The notes below the pieces were generated by a model. The model did not search any database. It saw nothing but the letters and a program-made list of their open reading frames with translations, and was not told the DNA's origin. DNA of 64,000 bases from a bacterium (GTDB taxonomy: Bacteria; Cyanobacteriota; Vampirovibrionia; Gastranaerophilales; Gastranaerophilaceae), in assembly GCA_017542305.1 (NCBI GenBank), contig JAFXXK010000007.1, forward strand, positions 49,058 to 113,057, written 5' to 3'. A program made the translations under genes and the position numbers. The stretch's first letter is position 1, and each line of letters starts with the position of its first letter. Shown here piece after piece: positions 1 through 7,079 of this stretch.

Positions 1-7
1 ATATATA

Positions 8-664
8 TTATTGATGTCGCAAGTGTTTTAACAATCCTATAACTACTTTACTTAGGATTCTATTAGTAACATCAAAAGTTTCATTTATACTTATTGTCCT
101 TTTTACGACTTGTAAAAGCTTGTCATTTTCTATAATAACTGTCTTATCAAAATATTGTTTTAAATTTTTAATACCTTCTTCTGCGATAGTAGTTCTTCTT
201 TTACCTTCAAAAGTGAATGGTTTTGTAACAACAGCAACAGTCAAAATCCCCAATTCTTTTGCAATTTTTGCAATAACAGGAGTTGCACCTGTACCTGTAC
301 CACCACCTAAACCTGTGGTTATAATCACCATATCTGCACCTTCTAACGCTTTTATTATTTCATGTTTAGATTCTTCCGCTGCTTGTTTCCAAATTTCATA
401 GTCGTCACCGGCACCAAGTCCTTTTGTAGTTTTTACACCTAACAGGATTCTGTTATCAGTACGTCCAAGCTCTAACAATTGCTTATCAGTATTCATTAAC
501 CAAAATTCAACATCTGCTAACCCGCATTTAATCATATGATTAACGGCGTTGCAACCTCCTGTACCGACTCCGATTACTTTTATTTTTTTATTTTTTACTG
601 TGTTTTGTTCAGGGTTTACTAACTTTTTTAAATTTTCCGCTTTTTCAATACTGTTTTTTGTCAT
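8..664 (-). CDS. ftsZ: FtsZ-type GTPase, short C-terminally truncated form
   Basis: This is a tubulin-like GTPase of the FtsZ family, which normally polymerises into the division ring. The G1-type loop GVGTGG lies at residues 32-37 and the tubulin signature GGGTGTG at residues 120-126, followed by the usual AEEGI..L region. An AAGGAG ribosome site precedes the ATG. The protein stops at 218 residues, whereas FtsZ is usually 350 or more. It ends just where the T7 loop, needed to activate GTP hydrolysis in the neighbouring subunit, should begin. One extra A in the A4 run at 26-29 would keep the frame open to the window edge, so a frameshift or a truncated paralogue are both possible. FtsZ identity is firm; functionality is doubtful. 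Confidence 0.85.
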   Translation of the reverse strand: MTKNSIEKAENLKKLVNPEQNTVKNKKIKVIGVGTGGCNAVNHMIKCGLADVEFWLMNTDKQLLELGRTDNRILLGVKTTKGLGAGDDYEIWKQAAEESKHEIIKALEGADMVIITTGLGGGTGTGATPVIAKIAKELGILTVAVVTKPFTFEGKRRTTIAEEGIKNLKQYFDKTVIIENDKLLQVVKRTISINETFDVTNRILSKVVIGLLKHLRHQ

Positions 665-886
665 TTCTTACTCCTTTTAAGTTAATTATAATTCCCAACT
701 ACGTCATTTCCGGACATATAAGCATAGTTATATTAAATACAGAAACTCATAAGCCTACTATACAATAGCACTGTAAGTTACATAGCAAAATCTTAAGATA
801 CAATGAAATACGCAAGAAGGCAAAACTACACTTGAATAATAGCAACACATATGTTATAATTATATATAAAAGGAGGGTTGAAAACC

Positions 887-1747
887 ATGAGTATGACTGC
901 TTTTAAGCATCGTGGGATGGGGGTAAAGTTCTCTCACAACAGGAGTTTTGGCTATTTTGGAAGATTGGCAGCTAAATTGCTTAATGACCTGGAAAATACT
1001 GCTTTTTTTCAATGCGGAAGAGGTAGTCGTGCCGCTTTTACCCTGGCCGAGGTTCTGATAACCCTTGGTATAATTGGCATTGTAGCTGCTATGACATTAC
1101 CAACGGTAATTAGTAATTACCAAAAACAAGAAACTATTTCAAAGCTAAAAAAAGTTTATGCTATGTTGGGCAATACTACTTCTATGGCTATAGCAGAATA
1201 CGATGATACAAGAAATTGGGAACTGGGAAATAATTTAGATTGGGCAACGGGTAAAGCTTTTGCAGAAAAATATATAATGCCATATTTAAAAATTGCCAGA
1301 GTATGCGAAAATAATAGTACAAAAGAGTGCAATTACCCAATAAAAAGATTAAACGGACAGAGTTTCAATAATTATACTGAATTTGCAAATTCATATCGTT
1401 TTTATCTTGTAGATGGTACATTTGTATGTGTTGCTGCAAATCATAAAAGTCAACATCATGATAAATTGGTACAAATAATTTTTGATATTAATGGTGAAAG
1501 AAATCCTAATAGAGTAGGTAAAGATGTTTTCTTTTTGGAGTATTTTATAAAACCCGCAAGCACTAACACAGTATCAGGTAGTGCATTTCAGGGTAGAATG
1601 TTACCGGCCAATCTGGATTATCAAGACAGGAATCAAATATTAGGAACAGGAAATAACGATTTCTGCAATAAAAGTAAAGATGGCAAAGGCTGTTTGGCTG
1701 TAATATTTATGGACGGATGGCAGATAAAACCCGACTATCCGTGGTAA
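887..1747 (+). CDS. Type IV prepilin-like / pseudopilin protein
   Basis: The protein has a prepilin peptidase-type N-terminal motif, AAFTLAEVLITLGIIG followed by VAAMTLP, in which the hydrophobic helix serves as membrane anchor and pilus core. The Glu at position +5 of the mature protein is present. The leader is unusually long, about 50 residues, and the residue before the cleavage point is Ala instead of Gly. The ATG at 887 was chosen because AGGAGG at 871-876 is 10 bases upstream; a TTG at 878 would sit too close to it. The C-terminal part (about 220 residues, several cysteines) is the variable pilin head. A strong terminator follows. Proteins with this motif are numerous in Gastranaerophilales. 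The specific pilus or secretion role is unknown. Confidence 0.8.
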   Translation: MSMTAFKHRGMGVKFSHNRSFGYFGRLAAKLLNDLENTAFFQCGRGSRAAFTLAEVLITLGIIGIVAAMTLPTVISNYQKQETISKLKKVYAMLGNTTSMAIAEYDDTRNWELGNNLDWATGKAFAEKYIMPYLKIARVCENNSTKECNYPIKRLNGQSFNNYTEFANSYRFYLVDGTFVCVAANHKSQHHDKLVQIIFDINGERNPNRVGKDVFFLEYFIKPASTNTVSGSAFQGRMLPANLDYQDRNQILGTGNNDFCNKSKDGKGCLAVIFMDGWQIKPDYPW

Positions 1748-1759
1748 TATTTGATTTAA

Positions 1760-1905
1760 TATATAAAAAAGAGCCTCTTGGGCTCTTTTATTAAAAATTG
1801 GGAAGTAGGGGAAGAAATCCTAACTAATAATGCTTATGATATATATGAAATGAATCCGTATCTTATGGAAATGAAAAATTGGTTAAAGGAACTGGATAAA
1901 AAATA
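1760..1905 (+). pseudogene. Open reading fragment without a start region
   Basis: A 48-codon frame stays open from 1760 to a TAA at 1905 and reads like protein in its second half (WEVGEEILTNNAYDIYEMN, then MEMKNWLKELDKK). It begins inside the terminator of the preceding gene and has no ribosome site. The first ATG (1850) would leave only 18 residues. It looks like the C-terminal remnant of a lost gene close to the left side of the island. The source gene is not recognised. Confidence 0.25.
1766..1790 (+). terminator. Rho-independent terminator after the prepilin gene
   Basis: The arms AAAAGAGCC and GGCTCTTTT form a nine-base-pair stem with a short loop, flanked by A and T runs, directly downstream of the prepilin stop codon. 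Confidence 0.85.
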
Positions 1906-2256
1906 ACCCCTTATTATCTAATGTATAGCAGAGACGAATAAGATAAAAAGTAGTGATTAGCATATATATAAATTGAAAAATTTGAAAAATTTTAAATGTA
2001 GAATGTAATGTGAAGCTGAAACTGATAGAAATAAATAAAAGATTGATTATAGAGGTTTGTTGCTAGTACAAGTGAGTCTGCACCGTTAAGCGAGCGAAGC
2101 GAGTAGGGGCTGACTCCTTATGTATGAGTGACATACATAAGTAATTTATTACTTAATCCTATTAGTGAAGCGAAACATTTGATAACTAAATATATCTTAC
2201 TTAAATTTTTTCATGCACCGAAAATAAGTATATGGTGTAGAAAAGAGGATTTTAAG
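1906..2256. other. Non-coding left flank of the island
   Basis: No convincing gene is seen here. The stretch is very AT-rich with repeated TTGAAAAATT-like blocks around 1972-1996. At 2079-2110 there is a GC-richer patch with the self-similar word GCGAGCGAAGCGAG, bounded by GAGTCTGC and a partly complementary GGGGCTGACTC. A perfect inverted repeat follows at 2118-2140. The left border of the mobile island probably lies near here, but no copy of the tRNA-Ala 3' end was found. Confidence 0.4.
2118..2140. repeat. Perfect 9-bp inverted repeat upstream of the tyrosine recombinase
   Basis: TTATGTATG at 2118-2126 and CATACATAA at 2132-2140 are exact inverted copies with a five-base loop. The repeat lies about 120 bases before the recombinase start. 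It could be an operator or a recombinase arm or core site. Confidence 0.5.
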
Positions 2257-2823
2257 ATGAAAAATTTGGTTGAACCTATTAAGGACAAAAAAGACGTAGA
2301 AGCTATTGAAAAGTATTTAGCGAAGCATAGTTTACGGAATCAGCTTATTTGGATATTTGGCATTAATACAGGGCTTAGAATCTCTGATATTCTGGGGTTG
2401 AATGTAGAAAGTGTAAAAGGAAAACAATATGTTGAAGTTGTGGAAAAGAAAACAAAGAAATTTAAAAGATTTCCATTGAATAAAAAACTGCAAAAGCTGA
2501 TTAAAGAATATTTGGTAGAACGTGAGAAAAAATATTATTCAATTACGGGCGAAGAACCTTTATTTGTGGGGAAAAAGCACAAAAGATTACACAGGTCGCA
2601 AGTGTACAGATTTATTAATGACGTATGCAAAAAATTGAATATATCCGTTAATGTCGGCACTCACACAATGCGTAAGACTTTTGGGTATCACCACTACAAG
2701 CTAAATAATGATGTGGCACTATTGCAGAAAATATTTAATCACAGCTCACCGTCAATAACCATGCGATATATCGGAATCGCACAAGAGGAATTAGACGAGT
2801 CATATATCAATTTTGAATTGTAA
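2257..2823 (+). CDS. Tyrosine recombinase, catalytic domain only
   Basis: This is a phage-integrase-family site-specific recombinase that cuts and rejoins DNA through a tyrosine. The catalytic set is visible: R41 in GLRISD, H136 and R139 in THTMR, H162 in FNHSS and Y171 in MRYIGI. At 188 residues it lacks the separate N-terminal core- or arm-binding domain of long integrases. The ATG at 2257 is preferred because AGAGGA at 2244-2249 sits seven bases upstream; the frame is open further upstream without a ribosome site. It is the leftmost recognisable gene of the island, followed by a palindrome-rich spacer. It may drive integration or excision, or local DNA inversion. Confidence 0.85.
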   Translation: MKNLVEPIKDKKDVEAIEKYLAKHSLRNQLIWIFGINTGLRISDILGLNVESVKGKQYVEVVEKKTKKFKRFPLNKKLQKLIKEYLVEREKKYYSITGEEPLFVGKKHKRLHRSQVYRFINDVCKKLNISVNVGTHTMRKTFGYHHYKLNNDVALLQKIFNHSSPSITMRYIGIAQEELDESYINFEL

Positions 2824-3048
2824 AATAGCGGAAATGCACCGTATTACAATGCAACAGTTTATTTAAACGGTTGCATATATTGTTACTGCTTGATTATAGC
2901 ACAAATTATTTAAAAACATACGGTGCATAAAAGCATAAAATTGCCGATATTTGCAAATATAAAACACAGTATTTGCAACATTCGGCAAGAATATGCACCA
3001 AAATAAATATAATGGTGCAAAACGTCAAGAAAGGTTATTGGTGCTGAA
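2824..3048. promoter_or_regulatory. Palindrome-rich spacer with repeated ATGCACC motifs
   Basis: Several dyads are stacked here. ATGCACCGTAT at 2834-2844 is inverted at 2918-2928. ATATTTGCAAATAT at 2947-2960 is a perfect 14-bp palindrome. An 18-bp imperfect inverted repeat has arms at 2941-2958 and 2971-2988. TGCACCA at 2994-3000 is inverted at 3013-3019. The seven-base word ATGCACC or its complement also occurs at 2213 and 11583, and AATGGTGCAAAAC recurs at 3011 and 3697. Operators of a shared regulator or recombinase binding sites are both plausible. Confidence 0.5.
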
Positions 3049-3570
3049 TTGAAAAATAAATTATTATACATGGCAGTAATACTTGCAATACCTGTTATAA
3101 CATTTGCATACCCTTTTAAGTATGAAACCTGCAATTTGGGGTGGCAACACGTTCACCACGACCATAATGAAGAAAGTTATCAACAGGCATGGTGCAAAGC
3201 ACATAACGGTATTATTGAATATGAAAATGAAGATTTTACCAGAGTGGATTGTTTAACCAAAACACACGCAGTAGAATTTGATTTTGCAAATAAATGGCAC
3301 GAAAGCATAGGACAGGCTTTGCATTATGCCGTTATGACTGGCAAAAAGCCAATGGTAGTGTTAATTCTTGATGAACCCAAAACACAAATGGTTTATTTTA
3401 AGCGGATTCAAAAAATTGGTAAAAAATACAAATTTGATACGGAATACGTAACAAATGATATTCTAAACTTGAATAAAGACGGTAAGTGTTTTAACCCAAA
3501 ATGCAAGTGTAACAGAGATATGCACCAAAACATAATGCACCAGAATATCTATTTTGGTGAAAAATATTAA
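3049..3570 (+). CDS. Secreted protein, possibly PD-(D/E)XK nuclease-like
   Basis: The N-terminus is a signal peptide (MKNKLLYMAVILAIPVITFA, then YPF), which supports the TTG at 3049, since the ATG at 3070 would remove the charged start. The core contains RVDCLT, then HAVEFDFANKWHESIGQAL and a strand MVVLIL. The spaced D, E-x-D and K with a following helix resemble the PD-(D/E)XK nuclease pattern. I recall similar unnamed proteins with the THAIE.DFA.KW motif, but cannot check this. The tail carries four cysteines (CFNPKCKC) and a repeated MHQNI. It is an island cargo gene standing alone between two motif-rich spacers. The nuclease reading is an inference; export is well supported. Confidence 0.55.
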   Translation: MKNKLLYMAVILAIPVITFAYPFKYETCNLGWQHVHHDHNEESYQQAWCKAHNGIIEYENEDFTRVDCLTKTHAVEFDFANKWHESIGQALHYAVMTGKKPMVVLILDEPKTQMVYFKRIQKIGKKYKFDTEYVTNDILNLNKDGKCFNPKCKCNRDMHQNIMHQNIYFGEKY

Positions 3571-3724
3571 AAATGCAGAAAATAATGACGGTTAAACCTA
3601 TACAAAAACTAACTTAATACTATTTTATGCAACATATACTTTAACAATTATTCATGCTATCATTTAGTAGTAAAAGTTATACAACAGTATAGATAGAATG
3701 GTGCAAAAACTGGGAGTATCTCAA

Positions 3725-3940
3725 ATGGCAAAACAAATTAAAATCAGGGTATATCCTGACGGAAGAATTGAATCGGAAACAGTAGGCATAAAAGGTAAAT
3801 CCTGTATGAACTACATAAAGGAAGTTGAAAACTTAACAGGTGCAAAGACTGTTAAATCCGAATTTACAAATGAATACTATGAAGCTGAAACAGTAGAAAA
3901 TAATACCTATAATGAGGGGTATCAGCAGAGTGGATATTAG
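3725..3940 (+). CDS. DUF2997 family protein, first gene of the AAA+ cassette
   Basis: The 71-residue protein starts MAKQIKIRVYPDGRIESE and continues with GIKGKSC, matching my knowledge of DUF2997, a small family found in cyanobacteria beside Ycf35-like genes. Its biochemical role is unknown. The ATG at 3725 has GGGAG eight bases upstream (3712-3716). The upstream ATG at 3698 lies inside the recurring AATGGTGCAAAAC motif and has no ribosome site. The stop overlaps the next gene's start, so the two are translationally coupled. Confidence 0.7.
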   Translation: MAKQIKIRVYPDGRIESETVGIKGKSCMNYIKEVENLTGAKTVKSEFTNEYYEAETVENNTYNEGYQQSGY

Positions 3941-4508
3941 GATTAATTCATATATTCCTATAACAAATGTTGAAGGTGTTGGAACACGTTTTGCTATATG
4001 GGTTCAAGGGTGTTCTATTCATTGTAAGGGTTGTGCAAACCCTCACATGTGGGATTTTGACGGTGGTACTTCCTACAAGGTTGAAGATTTTATCAATATC
4101 ATAAAATCCTATGCGAATAAAATAGAGGGCATTACTTGGCTCGGTGGTGAACCTTTAGAACAAATAGAACCTGTAACAAAGATAAGTAAGGCAGTTCAAG
4201 AACTTGGACTGTCTGTTATTGTCTTTACTGGGAATGATTACGCTGACATTAAAGACAGACAGGATTTTCGAGAACTAGCAAAATATACGGATATTTTGAT
4301 TGATGGCAGGTACGAGCAGGATAAACAGGATTTTTCACGTGCTTGGGTGGGTTCAAGCAATCAGAACTATTATTTTTTTACGGACAGGTACAATGAATCC
4401 GTAATATATGAAAACAAAAACAAAATTGAAGTGCGTATATCACCTGATAATGAGGTTGTCTTGACTGGTATGGGTGATTTTAAAGAACTGATGGAAGTAA
4501 TGAGGTGA
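3930..4508 (+). CDS. Radical SAM protein, NrdG/QueE-like single-domain type
   Basis: The CX3CX2C motif that binds the 4Fe-4S cluster is formed by C28, C32 and C35 (GCSIHCKGC), and a SAM-binding GGEP follows (WLGGEPLEQ). At about 193 residues it resembles anaerobic ribonucleotide reductase activase or QueE-type proteins, with no extra domain. GTG 3930 is preferred because GAGGGG lies about 10 bases upstream; ATG 3912 is an alternative without a ribosome site. It overlaps the DUF2997 gene and ends six bases before the AAA+ gene, so it is part of the cassette. The substrate is unknown. No reductase partner for an activase is present in the window. Confidence 0.8.
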   Translation: MDIRINSYIPITNVEGVGTRFAIWVQGCSIHCKGCANPHMWDFDGGTSYKVEDFINIIKSYANKIEGITWLGGEPLEQIEPVTKISKAVQELGLSVIVFTGNDYADIKDRQDFRELAKYTDILIDGRYEQDKQDFSRAWVGSSNQNYYFFTDRYNESVIYENKNKIEVRISPDNEVVLTGMGDFKELMEVMR

Positions 4509-4513
4509 TAATT

Positions 4514-6214
4514 ATGGCTAAAACAGGGCAATTAGAAGGTATGAGAAAAACCGAACAATATCTAACAAATTTATTTAGGGCAAGGTTTCCCTTTGTTTAT
4601 ATACCAACATGGGAAGAAATAAGGATTGTAGAGCTTATCGTTAAAATTGCCGAATCAAAAGAAATAAAAACACAAAGAGAAATATTTATATGGAGTTCTA
4701 CTGAAGGTTTAAAAAGGCATACTGACGAAGGTCAAGAAAAAGTTAATATAAATGAAGCAAATAATCCGATTAGTGCATTATCTTATATAGAAGATTTTAA
4801 TAAACCTGCAATACTTATATTAAAAGATGTTCACTGTCTTTTAGGGGCAAAAGGCGGTAGGACTGATTACGATTTTATTAGAAAAATAAGAGATGTAGCA
4901 GGGTCATTAAAAAATGCAGATTTCCCTAAAAATGTTGTTATCATTGCCCCAATATTGCTATTGCCTGATGATTTGCAAAAAGATATAACTGTAGTCGATT
5001 TTAATTTACCTACGCTTGACGAATTAAAAAGCCTATTAAATGAAATGATTGAGTTGAACAAAGGGACAGGCATTACTATAAAACTTAATGAAAATGCAAA
5101 AGAAAAACTATGTAAAGCAGCACAAGGATTAACTTTACAAGAGGCAGAAAATGCCTTTGCACGTGCAATGGTAACAACAGGACAACTTACAGAAAATGAA
5201 TTAGATATTATTTTGGAAGAAAAATGTCAGGTTATTAAAAAGACAGGTATCCTTGAATTTGTAAATACAGACATAAATATTGATGATGTTGGCGGACTTG
5301 AAAATATGAAAAAATGGCTGACAAAACGCAATAACTCATGGTTAGGGAAAGCACAAAAAGATTACAATTTACCAGCACCTAAAGGAATATTGATAACAGG
5401 TATCGCAGGTTGTGGAAAGTCAATGACTGCAAAGGCGATGAGTGCATTATGGCAATTACCGTTGTTAAGACTTGATGTCGGTAGGATTTTTTCTGGGCTT
5501 ATCGGCAGTAGTGAGGAAAATATGCGTAAAGCTGTGCAAACTGCGGAAGCCGTTGCTCCTTCAATTTTATGGATTGATGAAATAGAAAAGGGTTTTGGTG
5601 GCAATGGCGGAGAACGTGACGGCGGTACTACAACAAGAGTTTTTGGAACATTTCTTACTTGGATGCAGGAAAAAACAAAACCAGTATTTGTTATAGCAAC
5701 CGCAAATAAAATTAATCAGTTACCGCCTGAAATGCTCAGGAAAGGCAGATTTGATGAAATATTCTTTGTTGATTTACCGACAGTAAATGAACGTAAAATT
5801 ATTTTCAAATTGCACCTTGAAAAAAGGCTAAAAGGTAGTATATCAAAGGAATTCAAAGTTACTGATGAACTATTAACAAAATTATCTGATGCAACTGAAG
5901 GCTTTGGCGGGTCAGAAATAGAACAAGTTGTTGTTTCAGCTTTATTTGAAGCATTTTCTGAAAATAGAGAATTACAAGAGGAAGATTTATTTAAGATTAT
6001 AAAAAATACAATACCGCTTTCAACAACGCAAGCAGAACAAATACTTGCAATTCGTGAATGGGCAAATGAAAGAGCCGTTGCTGCAACCGCTCATGATGAA
6101 CAGTACAATTATGTACCTGAAGAAACTGAAGAAATTGTTATCAAAAAAGAAAAAGCAAAGAAAAATACCGAAACCGTCAAACGTGCAAGAGGTGGCAGAA
6201 CTATTGATTTTTAA
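4514..6214 (+). CDS. Ycf46-like AAA+ ATPase
   Basis: This 566-residue protein has an N-terminal domain typical of the Ycf46 group (FRARFPFVYIPTWEE, residues about 21-35) and a C-terminal AAA+ module. Walker A is GIAGCGKS near residue 296, Walker B is LWIDE near 350, sensor 1 lies in ATANKINQLP, and the arginine-containing GRFDEIFFVDLP follows. Ycf46 proteins occur in plastids and cyanobacteria, and their molecular role is poorly understood. GAGGTGA lies five bases before the ATG. The gene sits between a radical SAM gene and a DUF1257 (Ycf35) gene. The ATPase probably remodels or senses a partner encoded in the cassette. Confidence 0.85.
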   Translation: MAKTGQLEGMRKTEQYLTNLFRARFPFVYIPTWEEIRIVELIVKIAESKEIKTQREIFIWSSTEGLKRHTDEGQEKVNINEANNPISALSYIEDFNKPAILILKDVHCLLGAKGGRTDYDFIRKIRDVAGSLKNADFPKNVVIIAPILLLPDDLQKDITVVDFNLPTLDELKSLLNEMIELNKGTGITIKLNENAKEKLCKAAQGLTLQEAENAFARAMVTTGQLTENELDIILEEKCQVIKKTGILEFVNTDINIDDVGGLENMKKWLTKRNNSWLGKAQKDYNLPAPKGILITGIAGCGKSMTAKAMSALWQLPLLRLDVGRIFSGLIGSSEENMRKAVQTAEAVAPSILWIDEIEKGFGGNGGERDGGTTTRVFGTFLTWMQEKTKPVFVIATANKINQLPPEMLRKGRFDEIFFVDLPTVNERKIIFKLHLEKRLKGSISKEFKVTDELLTKLSDATEGFGGSEIEQVVVSALFEAFSENRELQEEDLFKIIKNTIPLSTTQAEQILAIREWANERAVAATAHDEQYNYVPEETEEIVIKKEKAKKNTETVKRARGGRTIDF

Positions 6215-6244
6215 GGAATAAATAAAAATAAAGAGGTAATAAAT

Positions 6245-7078
6245 ATGTCAATAAAACAGGATTTAATAGATAGCGAACGTAGAGCTGCACAACAACGTGC
6301 CAGAATGGGGGCAAAGGAATATGATGAATGGGTAAAATCCCGACAAACACAGTATTATACTTTGTTTAAATCTGAATCCGAAGTTAAAGAATTTATGCGA
6401 AAAGCGGGATATGATTATAAAAGAATTGATACTGGCAGATTCATATACATAAAAACTCATATAGGTTCTGATGACTATGATTGTGTTTGGTGGTTATACA
6501 GAGGAAATGAAATTTTAGCTGTTATAAATAATTATGTTGATGAAAGTTATATTAAAACCTACATAGAAAAGGTTGAAAATGTAATGGGTAAAAAAGTATT
6601 CTTTTTATCAATTTCAGACAGAAATATTTATAAAAATAAACTTTCAAAACAGGTAGACACAGATACTAAACCTGTAAGGCAGTCAATAACAACAGTTGTA
6701 AAAATGCAAATAACCGAACCTGAACCTGAATATACATTCCCTACAATTTATACTGATAAAAGTATATTAAAGCAAGCACTTAAAAATGCGGATATAACTG
6801 CAACAATGAAAGGTGATAATTTTGAATTCTTATTAGACGGGTTTGATGCAAGTATTTATAGACAGGGGGGTAGTAATTACGAATTTAAAGTAATCGGAAA
6901 ATGCAATTTGAAGGCTGTCCATAAGCATTTTAGCAAAATTGAAACCGAATATAACAAAGTTGTTCAGCACAACATTTGTGAAAATATCAAAAACAAAGTA
7001 GCCAAAAGCCCTACAATGCGATTAGAACAAGAAGAAGTATTAGAAGATAATTCAGTATTGATAACTATAAGGATATAA
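6245..7078 (+). CDS. Protein with C-terminal DUF1257 (Ycf35-like) domain
   Basis: The last ~110 residues (from FPTIYTDK) follow the Ycf35/DUF1257 pattern: a strand-rich start, a middle with GFDASIYRQGG, a helix with KHFSKIETEYN, and a terminal EEVLEDNSVLITIRI. The first ~150 residues form an extra domain with an aromatic, charged sequence (DYDCVWWLYRGNE) that I do not recognise. Ycf35 is a plastid and cyanobacterial family of unclear function that tends to occur with Ycf46 and DUF2997. The gene follows the AAA+ gene by 30 bases with an AGAGG ribosome site, and ends one base before the TPR gene. Confidence 0.7.
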   Translation: MSIKQDLIDSERRAAQQRARMGAKEYDEWVKSRQTQYYTLFKSESEVKEFMRKAGYDYKRIDTGRFIYIKTHIGSDDYDCVWWLYRGNEILAVINNYVDESYIKTYIEKVENVMGKKVFFLSISDRNIYKNKLSKQVDTDTKPVRQSITTVVKMQITEPEPEYTFPTIYTDKSILKQALKNADITATMKGDNFEFLLDGFDASIYRQGGSNYEFKVIGKCNLKAVHKHFSKIETEYNKVVQHNICENIKNKVAKSPTMRLEQEEVLEDNSVLITIRI

Positions 7079-7079
7079 A

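Noticed and set aside
2128..2256. Longer N-terminus for the tyrosine recombinase
   Set aside because: The frame is open, but the GTG start lies inside the perfect inverted repeat and lacks a ribosome site, while ATG 2257 has a good one and begins with family-like sequence.
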